Part shown: in pieces, positions 41,131-49,633 of the stretch | Layout: every line of letters begins with the position of its first letter | How positions within the stretch are numbered: the stretch's first letter is position 1 | Program-made: the position numbers and the translations under genes | Notes under the pieces: model-generated | Database searches by the model: none | The model's input: only the letters and a program-made list of their open reading frames with translations | Told to the model about the DNA's origin: nothing | Assembly: GCA_963766175.1 (NCBI GenBank) | Contig: CAVXZE010000021.1 | Location: forward strand, 124,001-188,000 | Source: CAVXZE01 sp963766175 | Lineage (GTDB): Bacteria; Myxococcota_A; UBA9160; UBA6930 | Direction of reading: 5' to 3' | Length of the DNA: 64,000 nt

Positions 41131-42315
41131 ATGAACGATGCTGTGATCGTTTCCACTGTGCGGACCCCCATTGGCAAGGCCTACCGGGGCGCCTTCAACA
41201 ACCTCGAGTCGCCGACCATGGCGGCTCACGTTCTCAAGCACGCCATCGAGCGCGCCAAGGTCGAGCCCGGTGAGGTCGACGACGTGGTGATGGGCGCGGC
41301 CATGCAGGAAGGTACCCAGGGATTCAACCTGGCCCGTCAGAGCGTGATTGCGGCGGGCTGGCCCGTCACCGTCCCCGGCATGACCATGGATCGCCAATGT
41401 TCCTCGAGTTTGATGAGTATCGCAACGGCCTGCAAGGAGGTCGTGGTCGACAGGATGCCCATCGTTGTGGCCGGTGGTATCGAGTCCATCAGCCTGGTGC
41501 AGAACAGCCACGCCAACCGCTACCGCATGCCCGATCCGAACACGATCAAGAATGCGCCGGCGGTGTACATGCCCATGATCGACACCGCCGAAGTGGTGGC
41601 CAAGCGTTACAAGATCAGCCGCGAAGCCCAGGACGAGTACTCCCTGCAGAGTCAGCAGCGTATCGCCAAGGCCCAGGAAGCGGGCCTCTTCGTCGACGAG
41701 ATCGTTCCGCTGACGGCGACCAAGGCCGTCACCAACAAGGAGACCAAGGAGGTCACCTACGAGGAGGTCACGCTCGAGAAGGATGAGGGCAACCGCCCGA
41801 GCACCACTCTCGAGGGTCTTGCCTCTCTCAAGCCGGTCCGCGGCGAGGGGTTCTGCATCACCGCGGGTAACGCCTCACAGCTCTCCGACGGCGCCTCCGC
41901 CTGCGTGATCATGGACTCCAAGCTGGCCGAGAAGCGCGGCCTCGAGCCGCTCGGCATCTATCGCGGAATGGCCGTGGCCGGAACCGAGCCCGACGAGATG
42001 GGCATCGGCCCGGTCTTCGCTGTGCCCAAGCTGCTGGAGCGAACGGGTGTGAAGCTGGAAGACATCGGTGTCTGGGAGCTCAACGAGGCCTTTGCCGTGC
42101 AGGCCCTCTACTGCCGCGACAAGCTCGGCATCGACAACAGCGTCTTCAACATCAACGGCGGCGCCATCTCCATCGGTCACCCGTATGGCATGACCGGTGC
42201 GCGGTGCGTAGGCCACGCCCTGCTGGAGGGCAAGCGCCAGAAGGCGAAGTACGTCTGCGTCACCATGTGTATCGGTGGCGGAATGGGTGCGGCGGGTCTC
42301 TTCGAGGTCTGTTGA
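41131..42315 (+). CDS. Acetyl-CoA acetyltransferase (thiolase)
   Basis: A 394-residue enzyme starting at ATG 41131 behind AAAGGAGCTGACGA. The acyl-accepting Cys is in MDRQCSSSLMSIATA. The His of the NEAFA loop and the C-terminal CVTMCIGGGMGAAGLFE complete the thiolase catalytic set; INGGAISIGHPYGMTGAR is the second signature. It catalyses thiolytic cleavage or condensation of (aceto)acyl-CoA. A possible promoter (TTGAGG, 16 bases, TATGGT) lies upstream near 41033-41060. It is divergent from the ThDP gene and followed by a strong hairpin. Confidence 0.92.
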   Translation: MNDAVIVSTVRTPIGKAYRGAFNNLESPTMAAHVLKHAIERAKVEPGEVDDVVMGAAMQEGTQGFNLARQSVIAAGWPVTVPGMTMDRQCSSSLMSIATACKEVVVDRMPIVVAGGIESISLVQNSHANRYRMPDPNTIKNAPAVYMPMIDTAEVVAKRYKISREAQDEYSLQSQQRIAKAQEAGLFVDEIVPLTATKAVTNKETKEVTYEEVTLEKDEGNRPSTTLEGLASLKPVRGEGFCITAGNASQLSDGASACVIMDSKLAEKRGLEPLGIYRGMAVAGTEPDEMGIGPVFAVPKLLERTGVKLEDIGVWELNEAFAVQALYCRDKLGIDNSVFNINGGAISIGHPYGMTGARCVGHALLEGKRQKAKYVCVTMCIGGGMGAAGLFEVC

Positions 42316-42364
42316 CCCGGGAATCAGGCTTCACCGATCCGGTGACAGCCAGCATCCAATTCCG

Positions 42365-42394
42365 AGCGCACCGCGGGATACCGCGGTGCGCTCC
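42365..42394 (+). terminator. Strong hairpin after the thiolase gene
   Basis: A perfect 13-bp stem (GAGCGCACCGCGG with CCGCGGTGCGCTC) and a GATA loop, 49 bases after the thiolase stop. Only a weak pyrimidine stretch follows, so it is terminator-like rather than a canonical Rho-independent terminator. Confidence 0.6.
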
Positions 42395-42462
42395 TCTATC
42401 TGGGGCGAATCAGCGCCTCGTTGAAGCTGTTGCCGTAGGATCCGAGCTCGGCCCTGCCGAGA

Positions 42463-43602
42463 TCAATCCCACCACTGCTCGAACACACGCAGATAGTTGA
42501 GACCCAGTATCTTTCGAGCCTCATCCCGGCTGAATCCGCGCTTCAGCAGGCCATCCGTGATGTTCGGGAGATTGGCCAGGTTCACGATGCCCTCGGAGTA
42601 GAAGCTCTCCTCGGTCATCCCCTTCAGATGGAAGTGAAGGTAGTAGTTGGGGCCACCGACCGCCGCCTGGCCCTGGCCCATGCTCAGCAGCTCTCTCCTG
42701 TCGTACGCGCCGGGTTGTGCATTGGAGTCCAGACCGATCCCGATATGGTCGACGCCCACCAGGTCCGCGAAGTAGCTGATGCTGTCCAGGAAGGTCTCGA
42801 GTCCGGGCCTCCTGTCGGTCTGATCCCAGTGAATCGGAGGAAAGGCGCAGGCGCCCACCACTCCTCCCCTCTCAGCCACCTTTCTGATCTGCTCATCCGT
42901 GATGTTTCTGGGATGAGGAAAGAGGGCGATCGGATTGCTGTGCGAGAAGATGGGAGGCTTCTCGCAGCAATCCATCGCTTCCAGGGTCGATCGGGCGCCC
43001 ACGTGACTCAGGTCGACGACGATTCCCGCTCGATTCATGGCGTCGATGAGGACCTTGCCGTGAGAAGTCAATCCCGCCTCGTCCCCTGTTGAACACCCGT
43101 CAGCGGCAAAGGTCCGGTGGCTGTATCCGATCTGCATGATGCGCAGGCCCATGCGCGCGAAGACCTCCGTCGAGGCGTAGAGATCCGGATGGAAGATGAA
43201 TTCGCAGCTCTGGGCTCCGATGATGATGCCGGTCTTCCCCTCTTTCTTGGCATCGATGATGTCCGTGGTGTTCTCTACCAGCGTCAGCTTCGGGCTGCTT
43301 CGGATGCTCTGGTGATAGTCGACGATCTTCTTCACCGCGTCTCCCCGGCCGTCCATCACTCCGGGAACCGTGCAGTTCAGGGCGGTGGCCCCCGACTCCT
43401 CGAGATGCCAGTTGTAGTCCTCGAGAAAGAAGCAGCAGGTGTCGATGACGACGGATTCCTGGTGAAGGGCCCGGGCCTCGGGGGAGATGGCTCGGTTGAA
43501 CTCCAGCGCCTTCTCCTTGATGGCGGGGCTGTCTTCGCAGTAGAATCTTCGCCCTGCATCGAGTATCTGTTGCCTCACCTTCTCGATCGCTTCGAGGTCC
43601 AC
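42463..43602 (-). CDS. Membrane dipeptidase-like protein (M19 fold), altered metal site, second copy
   Basis: The start is taken at GTG 43602 behind AGAGGTGTGAG (379 residues); an ATG at 43632 has no ribosome site. M19 features: GLRIMQIGYSHRTFAADGC, GLTSHGKVLIDAMNRAGIVV, DLSHVGARST, FSHSNPIALFPHPRNITDEQI and HIGIGLDSN. As in the homologue at 9399, the N-terminal HxD is replaced (VIDTCCFF) and the bridging Glu is Gln (IGAQSCEF). A Cys pair sits where the first metal ligands should be. It may be a hydrolase with a mononuclear site. Substrate unknown. Confidence 0.8.
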   Translation of the reverse strand: MDLEAIEKVRQQILDAGRRFYCEDSPAIKEKALEFNRAISPEARALHQESVVIDTCCFFLEDYNWHLEESGATALNCTVPGVMDGRGDAVKKIVDYHQSIRSSPKLTLVENTTDIIDAKKEGKTGIIIGAQSCEFIFHPDLYASTEVFARMGLRIMQIGYSHRTFAADGCSTGDEAGLTSHGKVLIDAMNRAGIVVDLSHVGARSTLEAMDCCEKPPIFSHSNPIALFPHPRNITDEQIRKVAERGGVVGACAFPPIHWDQTDRRPGLETFLDSISYFADLVGVDHIGIGLDSNAQPGAYDRRELLSMGQGQAAVGGPNYYLHFHLKGMTEESFYSEGIVNLANLPNITDGLLKRGFSRDEARKILGLNYLRVFEQWWD

Positions 43603-43832
43603 CTCACACCTCTCTGGTTGCAGACCATACATCCGTCTCGCGGCGGCGTGGTGGTCGTTTCCGATAGGGTCTAGCTAGCCCGGATCGGGCGTCGAGTCAC
43701 TCGGCAGGGTCGGCAGATACTGGATCGGCGAGGAGCAGCGTGACTCCAACCAGACTGGTTCGCCTGCCAAGACTCATGCCCGCGGTGATCCACCGTTTCC
43801 AGCTCCACGGGTCGCGATTCCCGTCCACCTCG

Positions 43833-45200
43833 TCAGCCCTTGATGCTGGGGAGGCCCGCCAGAGCCATGGCGATCTCTTCCTCGGGGTACTCGTAGTCGC
43901 GGAGCTTGCCCGCGAAGTAGTCGAGATACGCCTGCATGTCGAAGTGACCGTGGCCACAGAGGTTGCACAAGATCGCGCGGCTCTGGCCTTCCTCCTTGCA
44001 GCGCAGAGCCTCGCGAATCGTGATCGCGAGCGCGTGAGCCGGCTCGGGTGCGGGGATGATCCCCTCGGCCCGCGCGAACTGTACCGCCGCCTGGAAGATC
44101 TCGAGCTGGGGCACCGACACCGCCTCGATCTCGCCGAGTGCGAGCAGGTGTGAGACGAGCGGTCCCATGCCGTGGTAGCGCAGACCACCGGCGTGGAACC
44201 CCGGCGGCACGAACCCGCTGCCGAGCGTGTGCATCTTGACGAGCGGCGTCAAACCCGCCGTGTCGCCGAAATCGTAGACGTGCGGGCCCTTGGTGAGCGA
44301 GGGACAGGCGGCCGGCTCGACGGCGATGATGCGCTCGCCCTTCGAATCTCCGCGAAGCTTGCGGCCGATGAACGGGAAGGCGAGGCCCGCGAAGTTGGAG
44401 CCACCACCCGCGCAGCCGATGATGATGTCCGGCCAGTCGTCGGCCAGCTGGAGCTTCCCGATCACCTCCTGACCCACGACAGTCTGGTGCATGAGCACGT
44501 GGTTGAGAACGCTACCCAGGGCATAGCGGCACTCCGGATCCTGCACTGCGAGCTCGACCGCCTCGGAGATGGCGATGCCCAGCGATCCCGTGCAGTCCGG
44601 GTCCTTCTCGAGAACGGCGCGGCCGGCGGCCGTCTCCCGGCTGGGACTCGGAGTCACCTCGGCCCCGAACATCTGCATCATCGCCTGGCGGTACGGCTTC
44701 TGCTCGAAGCTCACCTTGACCATGTAGACCTTGCAGTCGAGGCCAAAGAAGTTGCAGGCCATGGCCAGGGCCGAGCCCCACTGGCCGGCGCCGGTCTCGG
44801 TGGTGAGGCGCTTCACCCCCTCTGCCTTGTTGTAATACGCCTGCGCGACGGAGGTGTTGGTCTTGTGTGAGCCGGAGGGGCTCCCACCCTCGTAGTTGTA
44901 GTAGATGCGCGCCGGCGTATCGAGCGCTTGCTCGAGCCGACGGGCCCGGTACAGCGGCGTCGGGCGCCATAGGCGGTAGAGGTCGATCACCTCACCGGGG
45001 ATGTCGATCTCGCGCTGCGTGGAGACCTCCTGCTCGATCAGCCCCATAGGGAAGAGCGGCGCCAGGTCGTCGGGCCCGATCGGCTGCTGGGTGCCCGGGT
45101 GCAGGACCGGCGGCAGGGGTTCCGGGAGATCGGCCTGGATGTTGTACCAGGCGCTCGGGATCTCTTTCTCGCTCAGCATGTAACGGGTATGATCCGACAT
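43833..45200 (-). CDS. Tryptophan synthase beta-like protein (TrpB2 type)
   Basis: A 455-residue PLP enzyme starting at ATG 45200 behind AGGAGGCCACAG. YEGGSPSGSHKTNTSVAQAYY contains the PLP Lys (HKTN). ETGAGQWGSALAMACNFFGL is the indole/serine region, and IIGCAGGGSNFAGLAFPF the phosphate loop. Its length and the N-terminal extension (YNIQADLPEPLPPVLHPGT) define the TrpB2 class, which can make tryptophan from indole and serine but often lacks a TrpA partner. No trpA is nearby. The long open frame upstream of 45200 is an antisense shadow of the next gene. Confidence 0.92.
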   Translation of the reverse strand: MSDHTRYMLSEKEIPSAWYNIQADLPEPLPPVLHPGTQQPIGPDDLAPLFPMGLIEQEVSTQREIDIPGEVIDLYRLWRPTPLYRARRLEQALDTPARIYYNYEGGSPSGSHKTNTSVAQAYYNKAEGVKRLTTETGAGQWGSALAMACNFFGLDCKVYMVKVSFEQKPYRQAMMQMFGAEVTPSPSRETAAGRAVLEKDPDCTGSLGIAISEAVELAVQDPECRYALGSVLNHVLMHQTVVGQEVIGKLQLADDWPDIIIGCAGGGSNFAGLAFPFIGRKLRGDSKGERIIAVEPAACPSLTKGPHVYDFGDTAGLTPLVKMHTLGSGFVPPGFHAGGLRYHGMGPLVSHLLALGEIEAVSVPQLEIFQAAVQFARAEGIIPAPEPAHALAITIREALRCKEEGQSRAILCNLCGHGHFDMQAYLDYFAGKLRDYEYPEEEIAMALAGLPSIKG

Positions 45201-45275
45201 CTGTGGCCTCCTGTGTCGGCATACTTTACTGCGTGAATCCGGCGATGTAAAAGAGGGGAATCGGGGGAGAAGACG

Positions 45276-46259
45276 ATGCGACAGCTGGGTGCGAATCGGA
45301 GGAAAATCAGAGCAGATCGGGCGTCGCTGGCGGTGCTCACGGCGGTCCTCACCATGGCGCTGGGAGCCGAGGTGGCGATGGCGCAGGGGCTGCCAAACGT
45401 GAATCTCGGCTTCACCAGCTTCCTCGACGGCGCTCCACCAGCCGGACCGGGCTTCTACTTCCAGCAATACCTCGAGTACTACACGTCCGATGAGTTCAAG
45501 GACGACAGCGGCGACGAGATCCCGCTGCTCGGCGACCTGGACGTATGGATCAGTCTCAGCCAGCTCCTCTACCAGTCGGACCAGCCGGTGCTCTTCGGGG
45601 GCAAGTGGGGACTCGACGTGATCGTTCCCGTCATTCTGATCGACTCGGAACCGGGCGATATCCCGGTGGTGAACGACAGCGGACTGGGGCTCGGCGACAT
45701 CTGGATCGGGCCCTACATCCAGTGGGATCCGATCATGGGAGAGAATGGTCCCATCTTCATGCATCGCATCGAGCTGCAAACCATATTCCCCACCGGCAGG
45801 TACAGGGACGACCGTCTGCTGAATGCCGGCTCGAACATCTTCTCGATCAATCCCTACTGGGCGGGCACGCTGTTCATCACGCCGCGTTGGGAGGCCAGCC
45901 TTCGCTTCCACTACCTCTGGAACTCGGAGAACACCAGGCCCAACAAGACACTGTACCCCTTTGCGGACGACGCCCAGGCCGGCCAGGCCATCCACCTCAA
46001 CTTCGCCTCGTCCTACGAGGTGCTGCCGAAGAGGCTCCACGTGGGGCTGAACGGGTACTACCTCAAGCAGATCACCGACGCCAAGGTGGACGGAGACAGT
46101 GTCGGTGGCACGCGTGAGCAGGTGCTGGGCCTCGGCCCCGGGGCGGTCTGGCATTTCTCGCAAGACGACCATCTGTGGTTCAACCTGTACTTCGAGATGC
46201 TCGCCGAGAACCGCCCGGAGGGAATCGGGGCCATTCTCCGCTGGACGCACCACTTCTGA
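45276..46259 (+). CDS. Outer-membrane protein of the Phenol_MetA_deg / SphA-like family
   Basis: A 327-residue protein starting at ATG 45276 after GGGGGAGAAGACG. It has a signal peptide ending AMA-QGLPNVNLG. The mature protein is amphipathic beta strands (GPGFYFQQYLEYYTSDEF, GLGDIWIGPYIQWDPI, FMHRIELQTIFPTGRY, INPYWAGTLFITPRWEASLRFHYLWNS, GLNGYYLKQITDAK) and ends with the barrel signature RWTHHF. The family is found in aromatic and alkyl-compound degraders and is proposed to bring hydrophobic substrates across the outer membrane. The substrate is unknown. Confidence 0.8.
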   Translation: MRQLGANRRKIRADRASLAVLTAVLTMALGAEVAMAQGLPNVNLGFTSFLDGAPPAGPGFYFQQYLEYYTSDEFKDDSGDEIPLLGDLDVWISLSQLLYQSDQPVLFGGKWGLDVIVPVILIDSEPGDIPVVNDSGLGLGDIWIGPYIQWDPIMGENGPIFMHRIELQTIFPTGRYRDDRLLNAGSNIFSINPYWAGTLFITPRWEASLRFHYLWNSENTRPNKTLYPFADDAQAGQAIHLNFASSYEVLPKRLHVGLNGYYLKQITDAKVDGDSVGGTREQVLGLGPGAVWHFSQDDHLWFNLYFEMLAENRPEGIGAILRWTHHF

Positions 46260-46361
46260 CCCGACCCGCGATCGGCAGCACAGCGAGACGCACCGGCCGA
46301 GGGGGGGCTCGGCGGATGGGCTTAGCCCCGCTCCGAAGTGGAGGGAGAGAGCCCCCGCGGC

Positions 46362-47282
46362 TCAGGGAGCGACCAGGATCTTGATGTCGCGGTCCTTGTC
46401 GTCCGCCAGGACGTCGAAACCCTCACTCGCGATGTCGTCGAGCGGCACGATCCGGGTCACGATCGATTCCGGCTCCACCCGGCCCGCCGCAATCCACTCG
46501 AGCGCCAGCTGCGGGTTGATCGAGTTGGTGCCGATCATCGTGATCTCTCTGCTCACGAACCCGAGCATGTGAATGGGCACACGCTCGGTGAAAATCCCCT
46601 GGACCACCACCGTTCCGCCATGGCGTGTCGAGGCGAGGCAGTCCTTGAGCGCGGCCTCGATGCCAACCGCTTCGACGGAGACATCCAGCCCCTGTCCCTC
46701 GGTCAACTCCTTCATCTTGCGCGGGATCTTGAACTCCATGGGATCGAAGACATCGGTCGCCCCCAGCTCCCGGGCCTTCTCGCGTCTCGTCTCCGAGATC
46801 TCGGTCAGGTAGACCGTCTCCACGCCCACCACCTTGACCGCGAGCAGCACCAGCAGCCCTACCGGACCTCCTCCCGAGATCAGGACGCGATCGGTCGCCT
46901 TGACCCCTCCCCGATCGATTGCGTAGGCGGCGCCCGAAAGCGGCTCGATCAGCGCCGCCCGTTCCCAGCTGATGCCCTCGGGCAGTCTCAGGAGCCGTTG
47001 GCGCGGCGCCACCATGGCTTCGGCATACCCGTCGCGGCTGAAGGCGACGACGCGATCCCCGACCGCGAAGTCATCGACACCGCTTCCGACCTCGACGATC
47101 TCACCGCAGACTTCGTGCCCGAAGGGACTCGCCGGAAACGGCCCATGGAGATACTCGTGCACATCCGAGCCGCAGATCCCGCAGTACACCACTCGGACCT
47201 TGGCCTCACCCGGCCCCGGCTTCGGCTCCTCGACCTGCTCGACACGGATGTCGCGAATCCCGTGATAGACGGCCTTCTTCAT
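46362..47282 (-). CDS. Zinc-dependent alcohol dehydrogenase (MDR family) lacking the structural zinc loop
   Basis: A 306-residue protein starting at ATG 47282. The catalytic zinc ligands are recognisable: CGICGSDVHEYLHG (Cys) and FGHEVCGEIVEVG (His-Glu). The Rossmann fold is VLISGGGPVGLLVLLAVKV. The usual four-Cys structural zinc lobe between GDRV and the AE motif is absent: GDRVVAFSRDGYAEAMV runs straight through. This explains why it is about 35 residues shorter than sorbitol or threonine dehydrogenases. Predicted to oxidise a polyol or amino alcohol. Part of a leftward gene series with an amidohydrolase and CaiB. Confidence 0.85.
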   Translation of the reverse strand: MKKAVYHGIRDIRVEQVEEPKPGPGEAKVRVVYCGICGSDVHEYLHGPFPASPFGHEVCGEIVEVGSGVDDFAVGDRVVAFSRDGYAEAMVAPRQRLLRLPEGISWERAALIEPLSGAAYAIDRGGVKATDRVLISGGGPVGLLVLLAVKVVGVETVYLTEISETRREKARELGATDVFDPMEFKIPRKMKELTEGQGLDVSVEAVGIEAALKDCLASTRHGGTVVVQGIFTERVPIHMLGFVSREITMIGTNSINPQLALEWIAAGRVEPESIVTRIVPLDDIASEGFDVLADDKDRDIKILVAP

Positions 47283-47376
47283 CTTCTCGTCTCTCCAATA
47301 GGGTGCGAACCCCTTCCTCCCCGCGGGATCTGATCGGACGCTGCTTTCCATGGGAGAGGATTGCAGGAAACTCCGC

Positions 47377-48333
47377 CTATTGCAGCTCGAGGATTCGCGC
47401 GGCGTTTTCATGCATCCATTTCTTCTTCACGGAATCCTTCAGCGGTAGCTCGCTCATCTCCTCGATGACTTCTCTGAGCGGCATGGAGAGAGTCATCCAG
47501 GCGCTCGCGAAGAGCACCTTGTCCTGAAGCAGCGAGTTTCCAAACTGCAACAGCACCTCGAAACCGCTTCCGGGTTTGGCGATGTGTTTCGGGCGGTGCG
47601 CGGCAAGATCGAGATACACATTGGCATGCCTGCGGGCAAGACCCACCAGCTCGGGCACCCAGGGCCAACCTCCCAATCCGGCGATGATGGTCAGCTCGGG
47701 GAAATCGCGCGCCACTTCGTCGAGATAGATGGGGCGCCCCAGGTCCATCGCCTTGTCCGAGGCGTAATTCATGGAGGTGTGAAATCTGATGGGGATACCC
47801 AGCTCCACACACTTTGCATAGTAGGGATAATGTTTCTTGTCATTCGCGTAGATACCGTCCCTGAAAGAGGAGACATAGAAGCCCTTGAAGCCGAGCTCTC
47901 GGACGTTGCGCTCGAGCTCCCTGACACCCGTCATCCCCTTGAAGGGACTGATCCTGAACCAGGGTATCAGACGGTCCTTATGCCTGTCGGCGAGACCTGC
48001 GGTGTGCTCTATCGTCGCGAACCATCCCGTCCCGATGCATGCATGGGAGACTCCCGCGTCGTCCAGCATCTCGAGAAAGCCCTCCTCGGACTCCGCGTTC
48101 TCGACGAAGCTCTCGATGATCCTCTCGTAGATCTTCGTGATGCCTACCTCGCCTTTGGCCTCTTCGAACTGTTCGGGGCTCATGCCCATCGCGCCTGCCC
48201 ACCCCGGGCCGAAGATATTCAGGTAGTTGGCCATCCCCTGGTCGATCTTTCCCTGTCTGACGTCGTCGAGGATTGCCTGATACACCTCTCTGGTCGGAAT
48301 ATCGCATTCGATATCGATGACATTCATGTCCAT
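47377..48333 (-). CDS. Amidohydrolase family protein (ACMSD-like TIM barrel)
   Basis: A 318-residue protein from ATG 48333 (a second ATG at 48327 is equally possible). TIM-barrel text of the amidohydrolase-2 family: DAGVSHACIGTG, IPWFRISPFKGMTGVRELER, GIPIRFHTSMNYAS (with the His of strand 5) and LTIIAGLGGWPWVPELVGLARRHANVYLDLA. The N-terminal HxH of the family is not seen (VIDIECDIPT), so it may rely on a single metal or none. Such enzymes act as decarboxylases or hydrolases of aromatic and lactone substrates. Three bases from the CoA-transferase gene. Confidence 0.75.
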   Translation of the reverse strand: MDMNVIDIECDIPTREVYQAILDDVRQGKIDQGMANYLNIFGPGWAGAMGMSPEQFEEAKGEVGITKIYERIIESFVENAESEEGFLEMLDDAGVSHACIGTGWFATIEHTAGLADRHKDRLIPWFRISPFKGMTGVRELERNVRELGFKGFYVSSFRDGIYANDKKHYPYYAKCVELGIPIRFHTSMNYASDKAMDLGRPIYLDEVARDFPELTIIAGLGGWPWVPELVGLARRHANVYLDLAAHRPKHIAKPGSGFEVLLQFGNSLLQDKVLFASAWMTLSMPLREVIEEMSELPLKDSVKKKWMHENAARILELQ

Positions 48334-48335
48334 CC

Positions 48336-49517
48336 TCAGGAGCCTCTTTCCTGGCGAATCACGCCTTCACCTTCGAGTGCTCCGAATGCCTCTTCGGACA
48401 GGCCCAGCAGTTTCGTCAGGACATGCCGGTTGTGCTCGCCGAGATCGGGCGGACGGCCCTGTGGGCCCGTCCGCTGGATCGAGAACTTGAACGGAGTATT
48501 GACGACAGGCACCGTTCCGACTCCCGGGAGCTCCAGATTAGGCAACATATTGCGCGCTTTCACGACCTCGCTGCCGAGGACTTCCTCGGTCGAGTTGACC
48601 TTTGCGTAGGGTATCTCGAATTCGTCGAAGATTCTGGACGCCTCCTCGACCGTGATGTCCTGGGCCCACTCCCCGACGATTTCGAGAAACTCGTTCAGGT
48701 TGACTACTTGCGCCGCCATGCTGTTGAACCGTTCGTCTTCGATCAACTCGGGGCGCCCGATGGCCCTCGTAGTCCGCTCGAACTGAAGAAGCAGGGCGAC
48801 TCCCATGTGACCGTCCTTCATCCTCAGCGGAGCCCGCCAGATGCCGACCGGCTTGTCCCAGAGGCCGTCGGAGAAGATGTACTGCTGCAGAGTCGAATCG
48901 TTCGCTGCCAGGAGGCAGTCCAGCATGGATATGTCGATCGCCTGGCCTTCCCCGGTGACCTCGCGGTGGTAGAGAGCGACGAGTATCGAAACGCAGGCAT
49001 TGAGAGACGCGTAGGTGTCGGCGAACGAGACCGGGAAACCCGGCGGATCGGCCTCGGGTCCTCCCATCTTCCCGGCGATATAGTCGAGTCCGGAATAGGC
49101 CTGGACGATATCGGTGTAGGCGAGTCTCGTTGTCTCCGGCCCGGTCTGTCCGAATCCCGAGATCGAGCAGAGGATGATCCTGGGATTGATTTCCTTCAGG
49201 ACCGGATATCCGAGTCCCATTCTCTCCAGCATTCCGACGCGGAAGTTCTGCAAGACGACATCGCACTCGGCGACCAGCTTCTTGAGCAGGTCGATCCCCT
49301 TTTCATTCTTGAGGTCGATGCAGATGCTCTTCTTTCCGACATTCCACTGAGTGAAATAGCTGGAATACTTGCCTTTGAAAGGGGGATACCGGCGCATCGG
49401 CTCGCCGGAAATGGATTCGACCTTGATCACCTCCGCGCCCATATCGGCCAGCATCCGGGTGCAGAACGGTCCGGCCAACACGCGACTCAAATCGAGCACT
49501 CTCACGTTTCCAAGCAT
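48336..49517 (-). CDS. CaiB/BaiF family CoA-transferase
   Basis: A 393-residue class III CoA-transferase. VRVLDLSRVLAGPFCTRMLADMGAEVIKVE is the N-terminal signature. The catalytic Asp is in FPVSFADTYASLNAC, and HREVTGEGQAIDISMLDCL is a conserved helix-strand. It moves CoA between carboxylates in the cytoplasm. The acceptor cannot be told. It precedes the amidohydrolase in the same direction with a gap of two bases, so the two probably act in one pathway, for example activation and degradation of an aromatic or dicarboxylic acid. Confidence 0.9.
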   Translation of the reverse strand: MLGNVRVLDLSRVLAGPFCTRMLADMGAEVIKVESISGEPMRRYPPFKGKYSSYFTQWNVGKKSICIDLKNEKGIDLLKKLVAECDVVLQNFRVGMLERMGLGYPVLKEINPRIILCSISGFGQTGPETTRLAYTDIVQAYSGLDYIAGKMGGPEADPPGFPVSFADTYASLNACVSILVALYHREVTGEGQAIDISMLDCLLAANDSTLQQYIFSDGLWDKPVGIWRAPLRMKDGHMGVALLLQFERTTRAIGRPELIEDERFNSMAAQVVNLNEFLEIVGEWAQDITVEEASRIFDEFEIPYAKVNSTEEVLGSEVVKARNMLPNLELPGVGTVPVVNTPFKFSIQRTGPQGRPPDLGEHNRHVLTKLLGLSEEAFGALEGEGVIRQERGS

Positions 49518-49633
49518 TGCCGGGCCTTTCCTTTCGAATCAGGTGGAGGGATGTCTCTGCAGGTGGGACCTGCCGGGTCCGATTGTATTCGCTTCGAGCC
49601 GCTCTTGGGACGGTGAGTTCTCGTCACCGCGGC

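Noticed and set aside
43833..46253. Very long minus-strand frame giving an 806-residue protein
   Set aside because: Only the part from 45200 is TrpB2. The upstream half is antisense to the outer-membrane protein gene at 45276, and a good ribosome site sets the start at 45200.
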